Positions 25,064 through 34,037 of a DNA stretch of 64,000 bases are shown here, piece after piece. The stretch comes from Saccharospirillum sp. MSK14-1 (lineage in GTDB: Bacteria > Pseudomonadota > Gammaproteobacteria > Pseudomonadales > Natronospirillaceae): positions 248,001-312,000 of the forward strand of contig NZ_MIES01000033.1 of assembly GCF_003054965.1 (NCBI RefSeq), written 5' to 3'. The translations under genes and the position numbers were made by a program. Each line of letters starts with the position of its first letter. Position 1 is the first letter of the stretch. The notes under the pieces were generated by a model. That model saw only the letters and a list, made by a program, of their open reading frames with translations. It did not search any database and was not told the DNA's origin.

Positions 25064-26791
25064 TCAGCTTGTTGCAACATCTGTTTCATTGCGCTGCACC
25101 CAAGCGCGGGCGGCGGCCATGGCTGGCTCGGTTTCCAGGAAAAAGTGATCGTCCCCCAGGGTTTCGCTGAAGCCTGAACGGTCCATGACATCCTTAACCG
25201 GGCCTTTGACATGAGCGATAAACAACTCGATGTCGCGCTCGCGGTAATCGCGCAGTAAATCGTGCAGGGCGGTGTCGGCTGAGCTGTCCAGCTGGTTGAT
25301 GGAACAGGCATCAAGTACCACCGCACGCAAGGGGGCATTGAGGCGTTGTTCAACGCGACGAATGGTGTCTTTGAGGAAGCTGACGTTGCCGTAGTAGAAC
25401 TGAGCGTCGAAACGGATCGCCAGAATACCCGGTTCAATCTGCGCTTGTGGATGACGCTCGATGTTGCGGTAGGCCTCGGTGCCCGGCAGTTTGCCCAGCA
25501 CGGCGTAATGCGGCCGAGTGGTTTTAATAACGAACCACAACATGGACGCACCCACTGCCAGAAACAGGCCGTCTTTGGCGCCCAGCGCCAATGTCGCGGC
25601 AAAGGTGAACAGCAACAAACCCAGGTCACTGCGTTTGACCTTCCACAGATGTTTCACCTCGTGCAGATCAATCAAGCCGGCAACGGCCACCATGATTACG
25701 GCCGCCAACGCCGCCTTGGGCAGGAAGTAAAACAGCGGCGTTAAAAAGGCCAGCGCAATGGCGATCAGGCTGGCGGTGATCACTGGCGCCAAGCCAGTAT
25801 TGGCACCGGCGTTGGCATTGACGGCGGTACGACCAAAACCACCGGCGACGGGCATGGCACGGGAAAAGGCGCCAACCAGGTTGGCCAGCCCCAGACCGAT
25901 CAGTTCCTGGTTGGGATTGATCTCATAGTGCCGCTCGCTGGCGTATTTGCGCGCCACGGCAATGCTTTCCATAAAACCGATCAGTGCGATGGCGATGGCC
26001 ATGGGCAGCAGTTCCATAGCATCGGCCAAGGTAAAGGCCGGGGCCGATAACGCCGGCAAACCCGCCGGAACCGAACCGACCACTGCCACACCGGCTTGAT
26101 CGAGACGCAGTGCCCAGACCGCAATGGTGGTTACCGCCACGGTCATCATCGCGGCGGGTAATGCCTTGTTCAGGCGCTTTAAGGCGATCAGCAAAAACAG
26201 ACTGGCGGCGCCAATCACCAGCGTTGGCAGGTGAATCTGTTGCCATTGATCGGCCGCGTGCCACAGCGTTTCGGCGATGTTCTCACTGCGCGGTAACGAC
26301 AAGCCCAGCAGATTTGATATCTGGCTCACCGCTATAATTAATGCGGCGGCGCTGGTGAAACCGGAGATCACCGGATGGGATAAAAAGTTGGTCAGAAAGC
26401 CGAGCCGGAAAATACCCATCACCAGAAACACGCCACCGACCAGCAGCGACAGGAGTATCGTCAGCTCGATATAGCGCTCAGAACCGACCGGTGCCATCAG
26501 ACCAATGCCACTGGCCACCAGCAACGCAACCAAGGCAACGGGACCGACGGCTAACTGACGCGAGGTGCCGAAAAAGGCGTAGATGATCATCGGCAGCACC
26601 GAGGCGTACAAACCGATGTAAGGCGGCAGGCCGCCGAGCAATGCATACGACATCGCCTGGGGCACCAATAAGGTCGCGGTAGTGATCCCAGCGATCACAT
26701 CACCGCGTAACCAACTGCGCTGGTAATTGGGAATCCACTCCAGCGCTGGAATGTAGGGCCGCAAACGAGCGGTTAGAGATTGGGCAGTCAT
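25064..26791 (-). CDS. SulP (SLC26) family anion transporter with STAS domain
   Basis: 575 residues. The membrane part (residues about 20-430) begins with the SulP sequence GDVIAGITTATLLVPQAMSYALLGGLPPYIGLY. The C-terminal STAS domain (about 440-560) includes VVLDACSINQLDSSADTALHDLL. SulP proteins carry sulfate, bicarbonate or other anions. ATG 26791 follows AGGAG at spacing 6. The gene is upstream of, and in line with, the persulfide-dioxygenase-like gene, and a sigma-54 promoter precedes it. Sulfate handling is inferred from context; direction and substrate are not proven. Confidence 0.9.
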   Translation of the reverse strand: MTAQSLTARLRPYIPALEWIPNYQRSWLRGDVIAGITTATLLVPQAMSYALLGGLPPYIGLYASVLPMIIYAFFGTSRQLAVGPVALVALLVASGIGLMAPVGSERYIELTILLSLLVGGVFLVMGIFRLGFLTNFLSHPVISGFTSAAALIIAVSQISNLLGLSLPRSENIAETLWHAADQWQQIHLPTLVIGAASLFLLIALKRLNKALPAAMMTVAVTTIAVWALRLDQAGVAVVGSVPAGLPALSAPAFTLADAMELLPMAIAIALIGFMESIAVARKYASERHYEINPNQELIGLGLANLVGAFSRAMPVAGGFGRTAVNANAGANTGLAPVITASLIAIALAFLTPLFYFLPKAALAAVIMVAVAGLIDLHEVKHLWKVKRSDLGLLLFTFAATLALGAKDGLFLAVGASMLWFVIKTTRPHYAVLGKLPGTEAYRNIERHPQAQIEPGILAIRFDAQFYYGNVSFLKDTIRRVEQRLNAPLRAVVLDACSINQLDSSADTALHDLLRDYRERDIELFIAHVKGPVKDVMDRSGFSETLGDDHFFLETEPAMAAARAWVQRNETDVATS

Positions 26792-26898
26792 GGCAGCTCC
26801 TGTTGCCGGACTCGGTCGTCGCAACGCACCGCCTTAGTGAGCATAGGCCAGAAAGGCAGCGGCGAACCGAACGAGTGTTAAACAATTGCAGGCTCTAT

Positions 26899-26915
26899 TA
26901 CAACGAACGTGCCAA
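26899..26915 (-). promoter_or_regulatory. Sigma-54 promoter of the SulP gene at 25.1-26.8 kb
   Basis: On the minus strand TTGGCACG-TTCG-TTGTA matches the -24/-12 consensus (TTGGCACG-N4-TTGCW) except for one base in the -12 element. It lies 108 bases before the SulP ATG. The sequence also contains the possible GTG of the overlapping DUF3080 frame, which argues for the later start of that gene. Confidence 0.6.
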
Positions 26916-26974
26916 TCTGTAAGATATTGAAATTAAAGCGGTTTTTACTAAATGAACAAAATAGAGGTTTAACT

Positions 26975-27994
26975 TTGTTGCAACGCCTGTTTCGTATTGC
27001 AACATCCGTGCTGGTGGCGTTGCTGCTGAGCGGTTGTGAGCGCAGCGCCGAAGCGCTACTCGACGACTACGTCACCCGCGTCGGCCGGGTGCTGGATGCC
27101 GAACCGCCAGCGCAGCAAGCCATGGCGCTGCCCGTCTATCCGCGTCCACGTGAATTGCTTCAAAGCCCACAGGATATCCGGCTGGATCTGCTCGATGCCT
27201 GGGCGTTACGCGGTTGTGAAGTTTTTGTGCTCATCGGCGAACGCAACTCCATTCTTGGCAAACTGGCTGACCCGGTGATCCGCCTCGACTACGAGCGCCG
27301 CCTGCTCGAACTGCTGCCCGCTTGCCTGAATTCCGACATCGAACTGGGCGACGAACTGCGCACGGAACTGGACAATGCCCTGGCGCAAAAACGCGCCACC
27401 TTTCACCAGCACCTGTGGAACGCTACCCTCGCCAACCCGGATTACAGCGGCTACTGGACCGACGGCAGCACGGCCATCAAACCGAATGACGACATTGACG
27501 CAGCCGGCTACGCCACTAGCCAGCAAGCGCTCGCTGACCTCGTCGCTAACCCCATGCAAAGCACTCAGGACGATTGGCTTAATGTGCTGCAACAAACCAC
27601 CCAATACCCCATGGGTGGCCACAGTCTGCAATCGATGCGGTTGGCGATTCAGACGTTGCAGCAGGCAGAAGCCATGCTGAACGAAGCCGCCGCAGACAAA
27701 CGCCTGTGCCCCATGGGCCCGGCGATGAAGGAATTCGGCTACGCGCGCAATGTGATGGCGAATGTGTTTGTCGGTGAGGTTCAGCCGTGGCTGGGCGAGG
27801 TGGATCGGCGGTTTTTGGCGGGGTTTAACACGCTGCAGGCCCTAACCGACGCTCTGGGTGAGTTGAGTGTCGGCTTAACGGATTATCAGCAGGCATTGGA
27901 CATCCTGCATGACGACTTTCGCACTGTTATTCGAGCTCAGGTTCAGGCGTGGCAATCCTTGATTGAAGCCTGTGGTGGCGAGGTTCGGCGGTAG
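26975..27994 (+). CDS. DUF3080-family lipoprotein
   Basis: 339 residues from the TTG at 26975, which has AGAGG seven bases before it. This gives a clean lipoprotein signal (MLQRLFRIATSVLVALLLSGC, lipid-attached Cys at 21). The track-length alternative from GTG 26909 would place 22 hydrophilic residues before the signal and overlap the sigma-54 promoter. The body is alpha-helical with no catalytic motif. No function is known for the family. The last 68 bases overlap the 3' end of the convergent acyltransferase gene. Confidence 0.75.
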   Translation: MLQRLFRIATSVLVALLLSGCERSAEALLDDYVTRVGRVLDAEPPAQQAMALPVYPRPRELLQSPQDIRLDLLDAWALRGCEVFVLIGERNSILGKLADPVIRLDYERRLLELLPACLNSDIELGDELRTELDNALAQKRATFHQHLWNATLANPDYSGYWTDGSTAIKPNDDIDAAGYATSQQALADLVANPMQSTQDDWLNVLQQTTQYPMGGHSLQSMRLAIQTLQQAEAMLNEAAADKRLCPMGPAMKEFGYARNVMANVFVGEVQPWLGEVDRRFLAGFNTLQALTDALGELSVGLTDYQQALDILHDDFRTVIRAQVQAWQSLIEACGGEVRR

Positions 27995-29168
27995 CCTGTT
28001 TGAGGCGCAGCCCGAACAGCCAGCGGCTCAGTTGAAACCGACGCAGACATTCAAAGCCGACGACACAGCCCAGCACAGTCAGACTCAGTATCACCAGCGC
28101 TTCCAGCGCTAACGGCAATTCAACAGATTGCAACCAGGCGGCGCTGATCAACATGAGTGTCTGATGCAACACATAGCAAGGCAAAATGGCTTCGTTCGCA
28201 TAGCGTCTGATTCTGCCGGTGCGATCAATCGGCAGATCGGGTTTTGCCAAATAGCGTCCGCCATAGCCGATGACCGCCAGTATCCAGCTCCAGTGATTGA
28301 GCATTTCGACGACCGCATAAATCCAGTCAACTAAGTCCGCGTTGGGAAAGTAGGGCGCCAGCCGGTTCAGTTGGCCTTCGCGGTCGAGGATGATCAGGCT
28401 GTAGCAGACGATGGCGGTCAGCAGAAATACCAATCGAATCTGAATAATGCGTTGCCACCAGCCTTCGTTTTGCGCCAGGCAATAACCGAACACAAATACT
28501 GTGAAATAGAGCGCGTGGTTGTACCAGTCATCAAACAAGGCATGGGTGGCCGGGTAGCGTTGTTGAAGTTCGATGACGATCCAACTGGTGAACATCAGCA
28601 TCGCAACGAGCGCCAGGCTCAATGGCAGCCGTTGCATGAATGAACGGCTGGCCAAGCGCCGAAGCAGGGGCGACAGCAGCAGTACGATCAGGCTGTAACA
28701 CCACACATAGGGAATAAACCATAAGTGATTCCAGGTGAGCAGGCCGAGGCCGGTCTGCATCGGCGGAATTTCGTGGGTGGTCGGGTTGATATAGAGCCGC
28801 CAGAAGGCGAAGAAGCCGAGATCGGTATAACCGCGATCGACCGCCTGCAAATAAGCCTGAGGCGCGACGACGACAACCATGCCGAACACCAATGGCACCA
28901 GCAGCCGGTTGCTGCGCAGGGCGATTAATTGACCGACACTGAGCCGTTGCTGGGCAAGCGCCAGCACCATGGCGCTGATCAAAAAGATCAGTGACATCCG
29001 CCAAGGATTGGTCAGAATCATCAGGTTTTGCAGCGCATCGACCGGGCGATCGCTTTTTAGATGGAATCCCCAATCGGCCACGTAATACATGCCCAGGTGG
29101 TAGAGAATCAGCACGCCAAAGGCGAAAATTCGAATCCAGTCGAGGTCGGTGTGTCGGTGGTTTTGCAT
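27927..29168 (-). CDS. Acyltransferase 3 family membrane protein
   Basis: 413 residues with ten to eleven hydrophobic helices. The start DLDWIRIFAFGVLILYHLGMY holds the family motif with its catalytic-type His, and PCYVLHQTLMLI is the second conserved His region near residue 335. Family role: transfer of acyl groups to surface glycans or glucans (OpgC-like). It is divergent from a LytTR membrane regulator, a common pairing that suggests regulation by that protein. Its C-terminal 23 codons overlap the DUF3080 gene on the other strand. Confidence 0.85.
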   Translation of the reverse strand: MQNHRHTDLDWIRIFAFGVLILYHLGMYYVADWGFHLKSDRPVDALQNLMILTNPWRMSLIFLISAMVLALAQQRLSVGQLIALRSNRLLVPLVFGMVVVVAPQAYLQAVDRGYTDLGFFAFWRLYINPTTHEIPPMQTGLGLLTWNHLWFIPYVWCYSLIVLLLSPLLRRLASRSFMQRLPLSLALVAMLMFTSWIVIELQQRYPATHALFDDWYNHALYFTVFVFGYCLAQNEGWWQRIIQIRLVFLLTAIVCYSLIILDREGQLNRLAPYFPNADLVDWIYAVVEMLNHWSWILAVIGYGGRYLAKPDLPIDRTGRIRRYANEAILPCYVLHQTLMLISAAWLQSVELPLALEALVILSLTVLGCVVGFECLRRFQLSRWLFGLRLKQATAEPRHHRLQSRIATPEPELE

Positions 29169-29241
29169 GAGGCTTGGTCACTGTGATTTGAAACCCAGCG
29201 CGAGTGTCTGCCTTGGCAGAGCCCGTGAATAGCGAGATGTG

Positions 29242-30168
29242 ATGAACGGTAGGCTTTCAGTGACGAACGGTGGAATCAAACGAAGCAGGCGGCTGTTCTT
29301 GGCCTTTCAACAGCACCCTCGGCGATATCTGTACGGTGCGTTGGCGGCCTACTTTTTAATCAGCGCGACCCTGAACACCAGTATTATTTGGCTGGAACGC
29401 CAACGGCCGGGAACGTCTCCTTTGCAATGGTGGGAGGCGCCACTGTGGGAATACTCCAGCGCTCTGAGTTTTCTGCTGTTGTGTCCGCTGTTGTTTGCTG
29501 GTTTTCGTCGGTATCCGTTGCGCTGGGTGGGTCTGCCGATACAGCTGGCTGGTCATTTTTTAGCGTCGGTGCTGTTCTGTCTGTGCCATGTCGGGGTGAT
29601 GGTCGTACTGCGCAAATGGGGTTATGCACTGGCCGGTCAGGACTACCAATTTGGTCCCTGGCTGCGTGAGTTGTTTTATGAATATCAGAAAGATGGCTGG
29701 AGTTATCTCGGCGTATTGACGGGATACCATCTGGGCGGTTTTATCGTCAGTCGCCTGCAGGGTGAGGCGCATTGGCTCGATCGCAGTGAAGCGGATCGCG
29801 ACAGTGATGTCACTCAAAGTGACACCTTACAGCAGGTTCTGGTTAAAAAACTCGATAAAGAATTTCTGGTGAAACTGGATCAAGTGCAGTGGCTGGAAGC
29901 CAACGGGAATTACGTCAACCTGCACAGCCATGGCCGTGTTTATCCGCTGCGTACGACGTTGAGTAAGTTGGAATCTCAGTTGGATGAACGGACTTTCTGC
30001 CGTGTGCATCGTCGCTATCTGGTTAACCAAAACTCGGTCGATCATTTGAGCTTTCAACCCAGTGGAGACGGTGACATTCGTTTAATCGATGGCACCACAT
30101 TGAAAGTGTCACGTCGTTACCGAGAGGTTTTAAGGCAGACGCTATCGATTGCTGACAACCTTAGCTAA
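29242..30168 (+). CDS. Membrane-anchored LytTR-type DNA-binding regulator
   Basis: 308 residues. The N-terminal half has four hydrophobic segments (residues about 25-170). The C-terminal about 100 residues are a LytTR domain (VKLDQVQWLEANGNYVNLHSHGRVYPLRTTLSKLE, then FCRVHRRYLVNQNSVDHL). There is no receiver domain, so it is a one-component membrane sensor-regulator. ATG 29242 directly follows a GTG at 29239; either could serve. Divergent from the acyltransferase gene, its probable target. Confidence 0.85.
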   Translation: MNGRLSVTNGGIKRSRRLFLAFQQHPRRYLYGALAAYFLISATLNTSIIWLERQRPGTSPLQWWEAPLWEYSSALSFLLLCPLLFAGFRRYPLRWVGLPIQLAGHFLASVLFCLCHVGVMVVLRKWGYALAGQDYQFGPWLRELFYEYQKDGWSYLGVLTGYHLGGFIVSRLQGEAHWLDRSEADRDSDVTQSDTLQQVLVKKLDKEFLVKLDQVQWLEANGNYVNLHSHGRVYPLRTTLSKLESQLDERTFCRVHRRYLVNQNSVDHLSFQPSGDGDIRLIDGTTLKVSRRYREVLRQTLSIADNLS

Positions 30169-30201
30169 TCTGTCACTCGAATCTCTGCAGGAACGCCAAC
30201 C

Positions 30202-30651
30202 ATGCTCGACGACTTCAAAAAAACCTACCCCGTGATCATCGAGCTGCCGGTGCAGTGGGGCGATATGGATGCCTTTAACCACGTCAATAACGTGGTTTAT
30301 TTCCGCTATTTCGAAAACGCCCGCATCGCTTATTTTGAGCGCACGCCGGTGTTCGAGCAGATGAAGCAAACCGGTGTCGGTCCGGTGGTCGGGCAGACCG
30401 AATGCCGTTACCGTCGGCCGCTGACCTATCCCGATAACATCCTGGTCGGTGCGCGCACCCTGTCGATTCAGGAGTTTGGTTTTGTGCATGAATACGCCGT
30501 GTTCAGCGAACGCCAGCAGACCATCACCACCGATGGCAAGGCGCGCATTGTGCTGTTCAATGGTAAGAACGGCCAGAAGGCGGCGGTTGATGAGGTGATG
30601 CGGCAGTCGCTGGTAGAGTTGGAAGGCCGGCCTTTGTCGGATGAGGAATAA
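30202..30651 (+). CDS. Hotdog-fold acyl-CoA thioesterase (4HBT/YbgC type)
   Basis: 149 residues. VQWGDMDAFNHVNNVVYFRYFENAR is the 4HBT signature with the catalytic-type Asp and the NHVNN motif. ECRYRRPLTYPDNI follows in the second strand set. Length is standard. Reaction: hydrolysis of a small or medium acyl-CoA thioester; substrate unknown. Lies 33 bases after the LytTR gene. Confidence 0.88.
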   Translation: MLDDFKKTYPVIIELPVQWGDMDAFNHVNNVVYFRYFENARIAYFERTPVFEQMKQTGVGPVVGQTECRYRRPLTYPDNILVGARTLSIQEFGFVHEYAVFSERQQTITTDGKARIVLFNGKNGQKAAVDEVMRQSLVELEGRPLSDEE

Positions 30652-30657
30652 GATGCC

Positions 30658-30684
30658 GGGTTGAGCCGATGGCCGGCTCAACCC
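30658..30684. other. Perfect stem-loop between thioesterase and SDR genes
   Basis: GGGTTGAGCC pairs with GGCTCAACCC around a 7-base loop. There is no T-tract on either side, so it is either a Rho-assisted 3' end or an mRNA-stabilising hairpin for the two convergent genes. Confidence 0.5.
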
Positions 30685-30712
30685 TTGAGTTGTCTTGCCG
30701 ATCACTGCATTC

Positions 30713-31432
30713 CTACCAGGGAATCACGCCACCGCTGGTCAGAAACAGGCCGGTCGGTCCGTCGGCGCCTTTAAGCGCGGTTTCGACGGCAATCTGAGCG
30801 CCTTCTTCGGCCGTACCCGGGGCGTCCTGCCCACCCAGGTCCGTGGCAATCCAGCCCGGGCTGACCGAATTCACTCGGAACCCTTCCGCACGCAGCTCCT
30901 TGGCCAGCAGTACGGTGAACATATTCAACGCCGCCTTAGAGGCGTTGTAGGCCATCGGTACGGTGCTGTGGAAGGGCCAGGATGGGTCACCATGCTGGGT
31001 GATGGAGCCCAGGCCGGTCGACAGATTGACGATGGCCTTGTGCTCGCCTGCGCGCAGCAAGGGCAGCATCTGCTGTGTAACCGCGATGGTGCTGAACAGG
31101 TTGGTGGTAAAGGTGGTGCTCAGGTTTTCCACGGTTACGGTGGCAGCGGTGCTGTAGTCGGTGATGATGCCGGCGTTGTTGATAAGGCCGTCCAGATAAC
31201 CGGTATCGGCTTTAATGTGCTCGACCGCCGTCAGCTGCGATTGGGTGTCGTTGAGGTCGAGATGGACAAAACGCACATCGCCGACTGACTGCAATTCAGC
31301 CGCCGCCTGCTGACCCGCTTCGACGTTACGGGCGCCGAGGTAGAGGGTGTGACCGGCGCTGGCCAGTTGACGAACAATGGCGTTACCGATGCCTTTGTTG
31401 CCACCGGTGACCAGAAATACCTTGTTACTCAT
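30713..31432 (-). CDS. Short-chain dehydrogenase/reductase
   Basis: 239 residues. TGGNKGIG is the cofactor-binding glycine motif, NNAG follows at about residue 85, and YNASKAA supplies the catalytic Tyr and Lys. The sequence resembles plant-type carbonyl reductases, with NADPH preference suggested by Asn-Lys after the second Gly and by an Arg (GARN) at the end of strand 2. Substrate unknown. Divergent from a LysR gene, which probably controls it. Confidence 0.9.
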   Translation of the reverse strand: MSNKVFLVTGGNKGIGNAIVRQLASAGHTLYLGARNVEAGQQAAAELQSVGDVRFVHLDLNDTQSQLTAVEHIKADTGYLDGLINNAGIITDYSTAATVTVENLSTTFTTNLFSTIAVTQQMLPLLRAGEHKAIVNLSTGLGSITQHGDPSWPFHSTVPMAYNASKAALNMFTVLLAKELRAEGFRVNSVSPGWIATDLGGQDAPGTAEEGAQIAVETALKGADGPTGLFLTSGGVIPW

Positions 31433-31551
31433 AATGCTCTCTCTGTTGCGTGGCGCCGGTGTGGCGCGTCACTTTCGCAGCACAGTATCGGGCTGGGACA
31501 TTGTGAGTAAAATAGCTATAGTTTTCATAGATTATTTGATGAGATCACATA

Positions 31552-32439
31552 ATGGCCTTGCCCCCGATGAACGAGCTGCAGGCGTTTCAACTGGTCGCCC
31601 GCCATCTGAGTTTTAAGCAGGCGGCGGAAGAGCTGAACCTGACGCCCTCGACGCTGAGCCATCTGGTACGCAGCTTTGAAGAACGCCTGCACACCCGCCT
31701 GTTCAACCGCACCACGCGCAGCGTGTCGTTAACCGAAGCCGGTCATCGGTTGTATCAGCAGGTGTCGACCCTGCTCAGCGATCTCAGCCAGGCGGTGGAT
31801 AACCTCGATGCCGACGACGCCCAACCACATGGCCGAGTGCGCATCAGCGCCAACGAAATTGCAGCGCCGATCTTGCTCGATCGTCTGGGCGTTGAGTTTC
31901 AGCAAAACTTTCCGGGTATCGACATCGAGTTGATTGTTGATAACCGGCTGATCGATATCGTCGCCGATGGCTTTGATCTGGGCGTGCGGCTCAAAGATGC
32001 CATTCCTCAGGACATGGTGGCGGTGCCTGTGGTGGCCGATTTTCGCTTTGTCACCGTGGCCTCGAAAGATTACCTCGACCGCCACGGCAGGCCGCAGCAG
32101 CCGGCCGATTTAACAGCGCACAACTGCATCGGTTTTCGCTTTCACAGTGGGCGGCGTTATGAATGGGCTTTTGAGCGGCAAGAGGAGCGATGGGTGGTCG
32201 ATGTCAAAGGCAATCTGACCACCAATAACCCAGGTTTGATGATGCGCGCGGTGAAACAAGGCTTGGGCATTGCCCACTATGCCGAACCACTGCTGCGTGA
32301 GGACATTGCCAGCGGCGAACTGGAAAAGGTGCTGGAAGATTGGAACCCAGAGTGGCCCGGTTTGTATCTGTATTTTCCGCAAAACCGCTATATGCCAGCG
32401 GCGTTGCGGGTGGTGATCGATGCGCTGAAAGAGGACTGA
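31552..32439 (+). CDS. LysR-family transcriptional regulator
   Basis: 295 residues, N-terminal winged HTH (ELQAFQLVARHLSFKQAAEELNLTPSTLSHLVRSFEERL, residues about 7-46) and LysR substrate-binding domain (about 90-290). It belongs to the DsdC/GcvA-like branch by its RTTRSVSLTEAG linker. It is divergent from the SDR gene over a 119-bp gap. The stop codon touches that of the RNase J-like gene with no gap. Confidence 0.88.
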   Translation: MALPPMNELQAFQLVARHLSFKQAAEELNLTPSTLSHLVRSFEERLHTRLFNRTTRSVSLTEAGHRLYQQVSTLLSDLSQAVDNLDADDAQPHGRVRISANEIAAPILLDRLGVEFQQNFPGIDIELIVDNRLIDIVADGFDLGVRLKDAIPQDMVAVPVVADFRFVTVASKDYLDRHGRPQQPADLTAHNCIGFRFHSGRRYEWAFERQEERWVVDVKGNLTTNNPGLMMRAVKQGLGIAHYAEPLLREDIASGELEKVLEDWNPEWPGLYLYFPQNRYMPAALRVVIDALKED

Positions 32440-33816
32440 TCAGTCGGCTTCGACCGCCTCGTTTTTCACTGGAATCAACGCATCTCGGTCCCAGCCCAAG
32501 CGCCCGGTAGCGACTGCCTTGCGGCGCACGCCTTTGACCGGTGCCAGATAAAACAGGTCGCCATTGAACCCCGTTAATTGCTGTTTCACGCCCGCATCGC
32601 GTGCGACTTTCGCGTTGGCTGCCATGTGTTCGGTTTCACCATGCACCGGTATCGCCAGCTTGGGCTGCACCCACTGATACATCTGCGCCAGTTCGTCGCG
32701 CGCCGGGTGGCCGGAGGCGTGAATGGGGGCGGCGGAATCTTCGGCGGCAATGACTTTGATATCGCGTTGTTGCAAGAGTTTGATCAGCGCTTCGACCGGT
32801 TTTTCATTGCCAGGAATCACTCTGGAGCTGAACACCACGGTATCGCCGGCTTCGAGGGTGAGTTCGGGATGATTATCACGCGCCAATCGATGCAGCGCAG
32901 CGCGCGGTTCGCCCTGGCTGCCGGTGGCAATGGCGAGAAAATTTTGCCGCGGAAAATAGCCCAGATCGAAGCTGTCGATAAATTTTGGCATGCCGCTCCA
33001 GTAACCGCTGGCGCGCGCCGCTGACACCATATTGCGCAGCGACCGACCGAGCAGGCCGACCTGGCGACCGCTGTCTTCGGCAATCTTCATCAAGGTTTTT
33101 AACCGCGCCACATTGCTGGCAAAACAACTGATCACCACCCGGCCTTCGGCGTTTTCAACGATCTGTTTCAGGCCGTTGTAGAGTTCGGCTTCGGAGGTGG
33201 AATGACCTTCGACCAGCGCATTGGTGGAATCGCAGATCATGGCGTCGGGGGGTTCGGCCGCCAGTTGTTTATAGGGGGCGGCGTCGAAGGCCGGGCCCAG
33301 TACCGGCGCCGGGTCGAGTTTCCAGTCGGCGGTGTGGAAGGCGCTGCCCACCGGCGTGCGGATCATCAAGGCCTGGGGTTCGGGAATGGAGTGAGTGATT
33401 GACAGCCACTCCACATTGAACGGGCCAATCTGCCGACGTTCGCCCGGCCGTACCACGTGCACCGGCACTTTGCCGGCCAGATTGAACTCCATCAGCTTGC
33501 GCTTGAGGATCTCGGCGGTGAAAGCTGTGGTGTACACCGGGGCGCGAAAACGACGCCATAAATAGGGCAGCGCACCGATATGGTCTTCATGCGCGTGGGT
33601 GATGACGATGCCGGCCAGCTGGTCGGCGCGCTCAGCGATAAACGCCGGGTCGGGCATCTGCACGTGGGGGTCGGTGAGGTTGCCGGGTTCGGCAAAGGTG
33701 ACGCCACAATCGACCATCAACCAGGCGTCATCGTGTCCATAGAGGTTCAGGTTCATGCCGATTTCGCCGCATCCGCCGAGCGGCAGGAACCAGAAATCTT
33801 GGCTGTCGGGTGTCAT
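32440..33816 (-). CDS. Beta-CASP metallo-beta-lactamase, RNase J-like
   Basis: 458 residues. GGCGEIGMN starts the core; THAHEDHIGALPY is the zinc-binding HxHxDH motif; the beta-CASP insert covers roughly 200-360 (CDSTNALVEGHS, GSQGEPRAALHRLA, IPGNEKPVEALI); IHASGHPARDELAQM and PVHGETEHMAANA complete the RNase J pattern. At 458 residues it lacks most of the C-terminal domain of canonical RNase J (about 550). Many gammaproteobacteria lack RNase J. A role in RNA 5'-end processing is plausible but unproven. The ATG at 33816 is preferred to the TTG at 33843. Confidence 0.85.
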   Translation of the reverse strand: MTPDSQDFWFLPLGGCGEIGMNLNLYGHDDAWLMVDCGVTFAEPGNLTDPHVQMPDPAFIAERADQLAGIVITHAHEDHIGALPYLWRRFRAPVYTTAFTAEILKRKLMEFNLAGKVPVHVVRPGERRQIGPFNVEWLSITHSIPEPQALMIRTPVGSAFHTADWKLDPAPVLGPAFDAAPYKQLAAEPPDAMICDSTNALVEGHSTSEAELYNGLKQIVENAEGRVVISCFASNVARLKTLMKIAEDSGRQVGLLGRSLRNMVSAARASGYWSGMPKFIDSFDLGYFPRQNFLAIATGSQGEPRAALHRLARDNHPELTLEAGDTVVFSSRVIPGNEKPVEALIKLLQQRDIKVIAAEDSAAPIHASGHPARDELAQMYQWVQPKLAIPVHGETEHMAANAKVARDAGVKQQLTGFNGDLFYLAPVKGVRRKAVATGRLGWDRDALIPVKNEAVEAD

Positions 33817-34037
33817 ATACAACGACTGTCTTGCTGAAACCAACAGTGTAGCGGGAAAGACGGCTTATTGAGAGAGCGGATGGTCACAGTCGGGTAAACC
33901 GCCTTCAGATTTGCACGCTCGCCTGTGTGAACTAGATTTTTCTGCACGGTTCCGGGGACGGACATCAACACAGCAGTCATCAGGAAGATCGCCAGGGTCG
34001 GCGTCGCAACCCGGATGCTAAGGCAAGAGTCCGTTCG

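Noticed and set aside
33844-34037. LexA/SOS box before the SRAP gene
   Set aside because: No CTGT-N8-ACAG match was found in the 194-bp gap.
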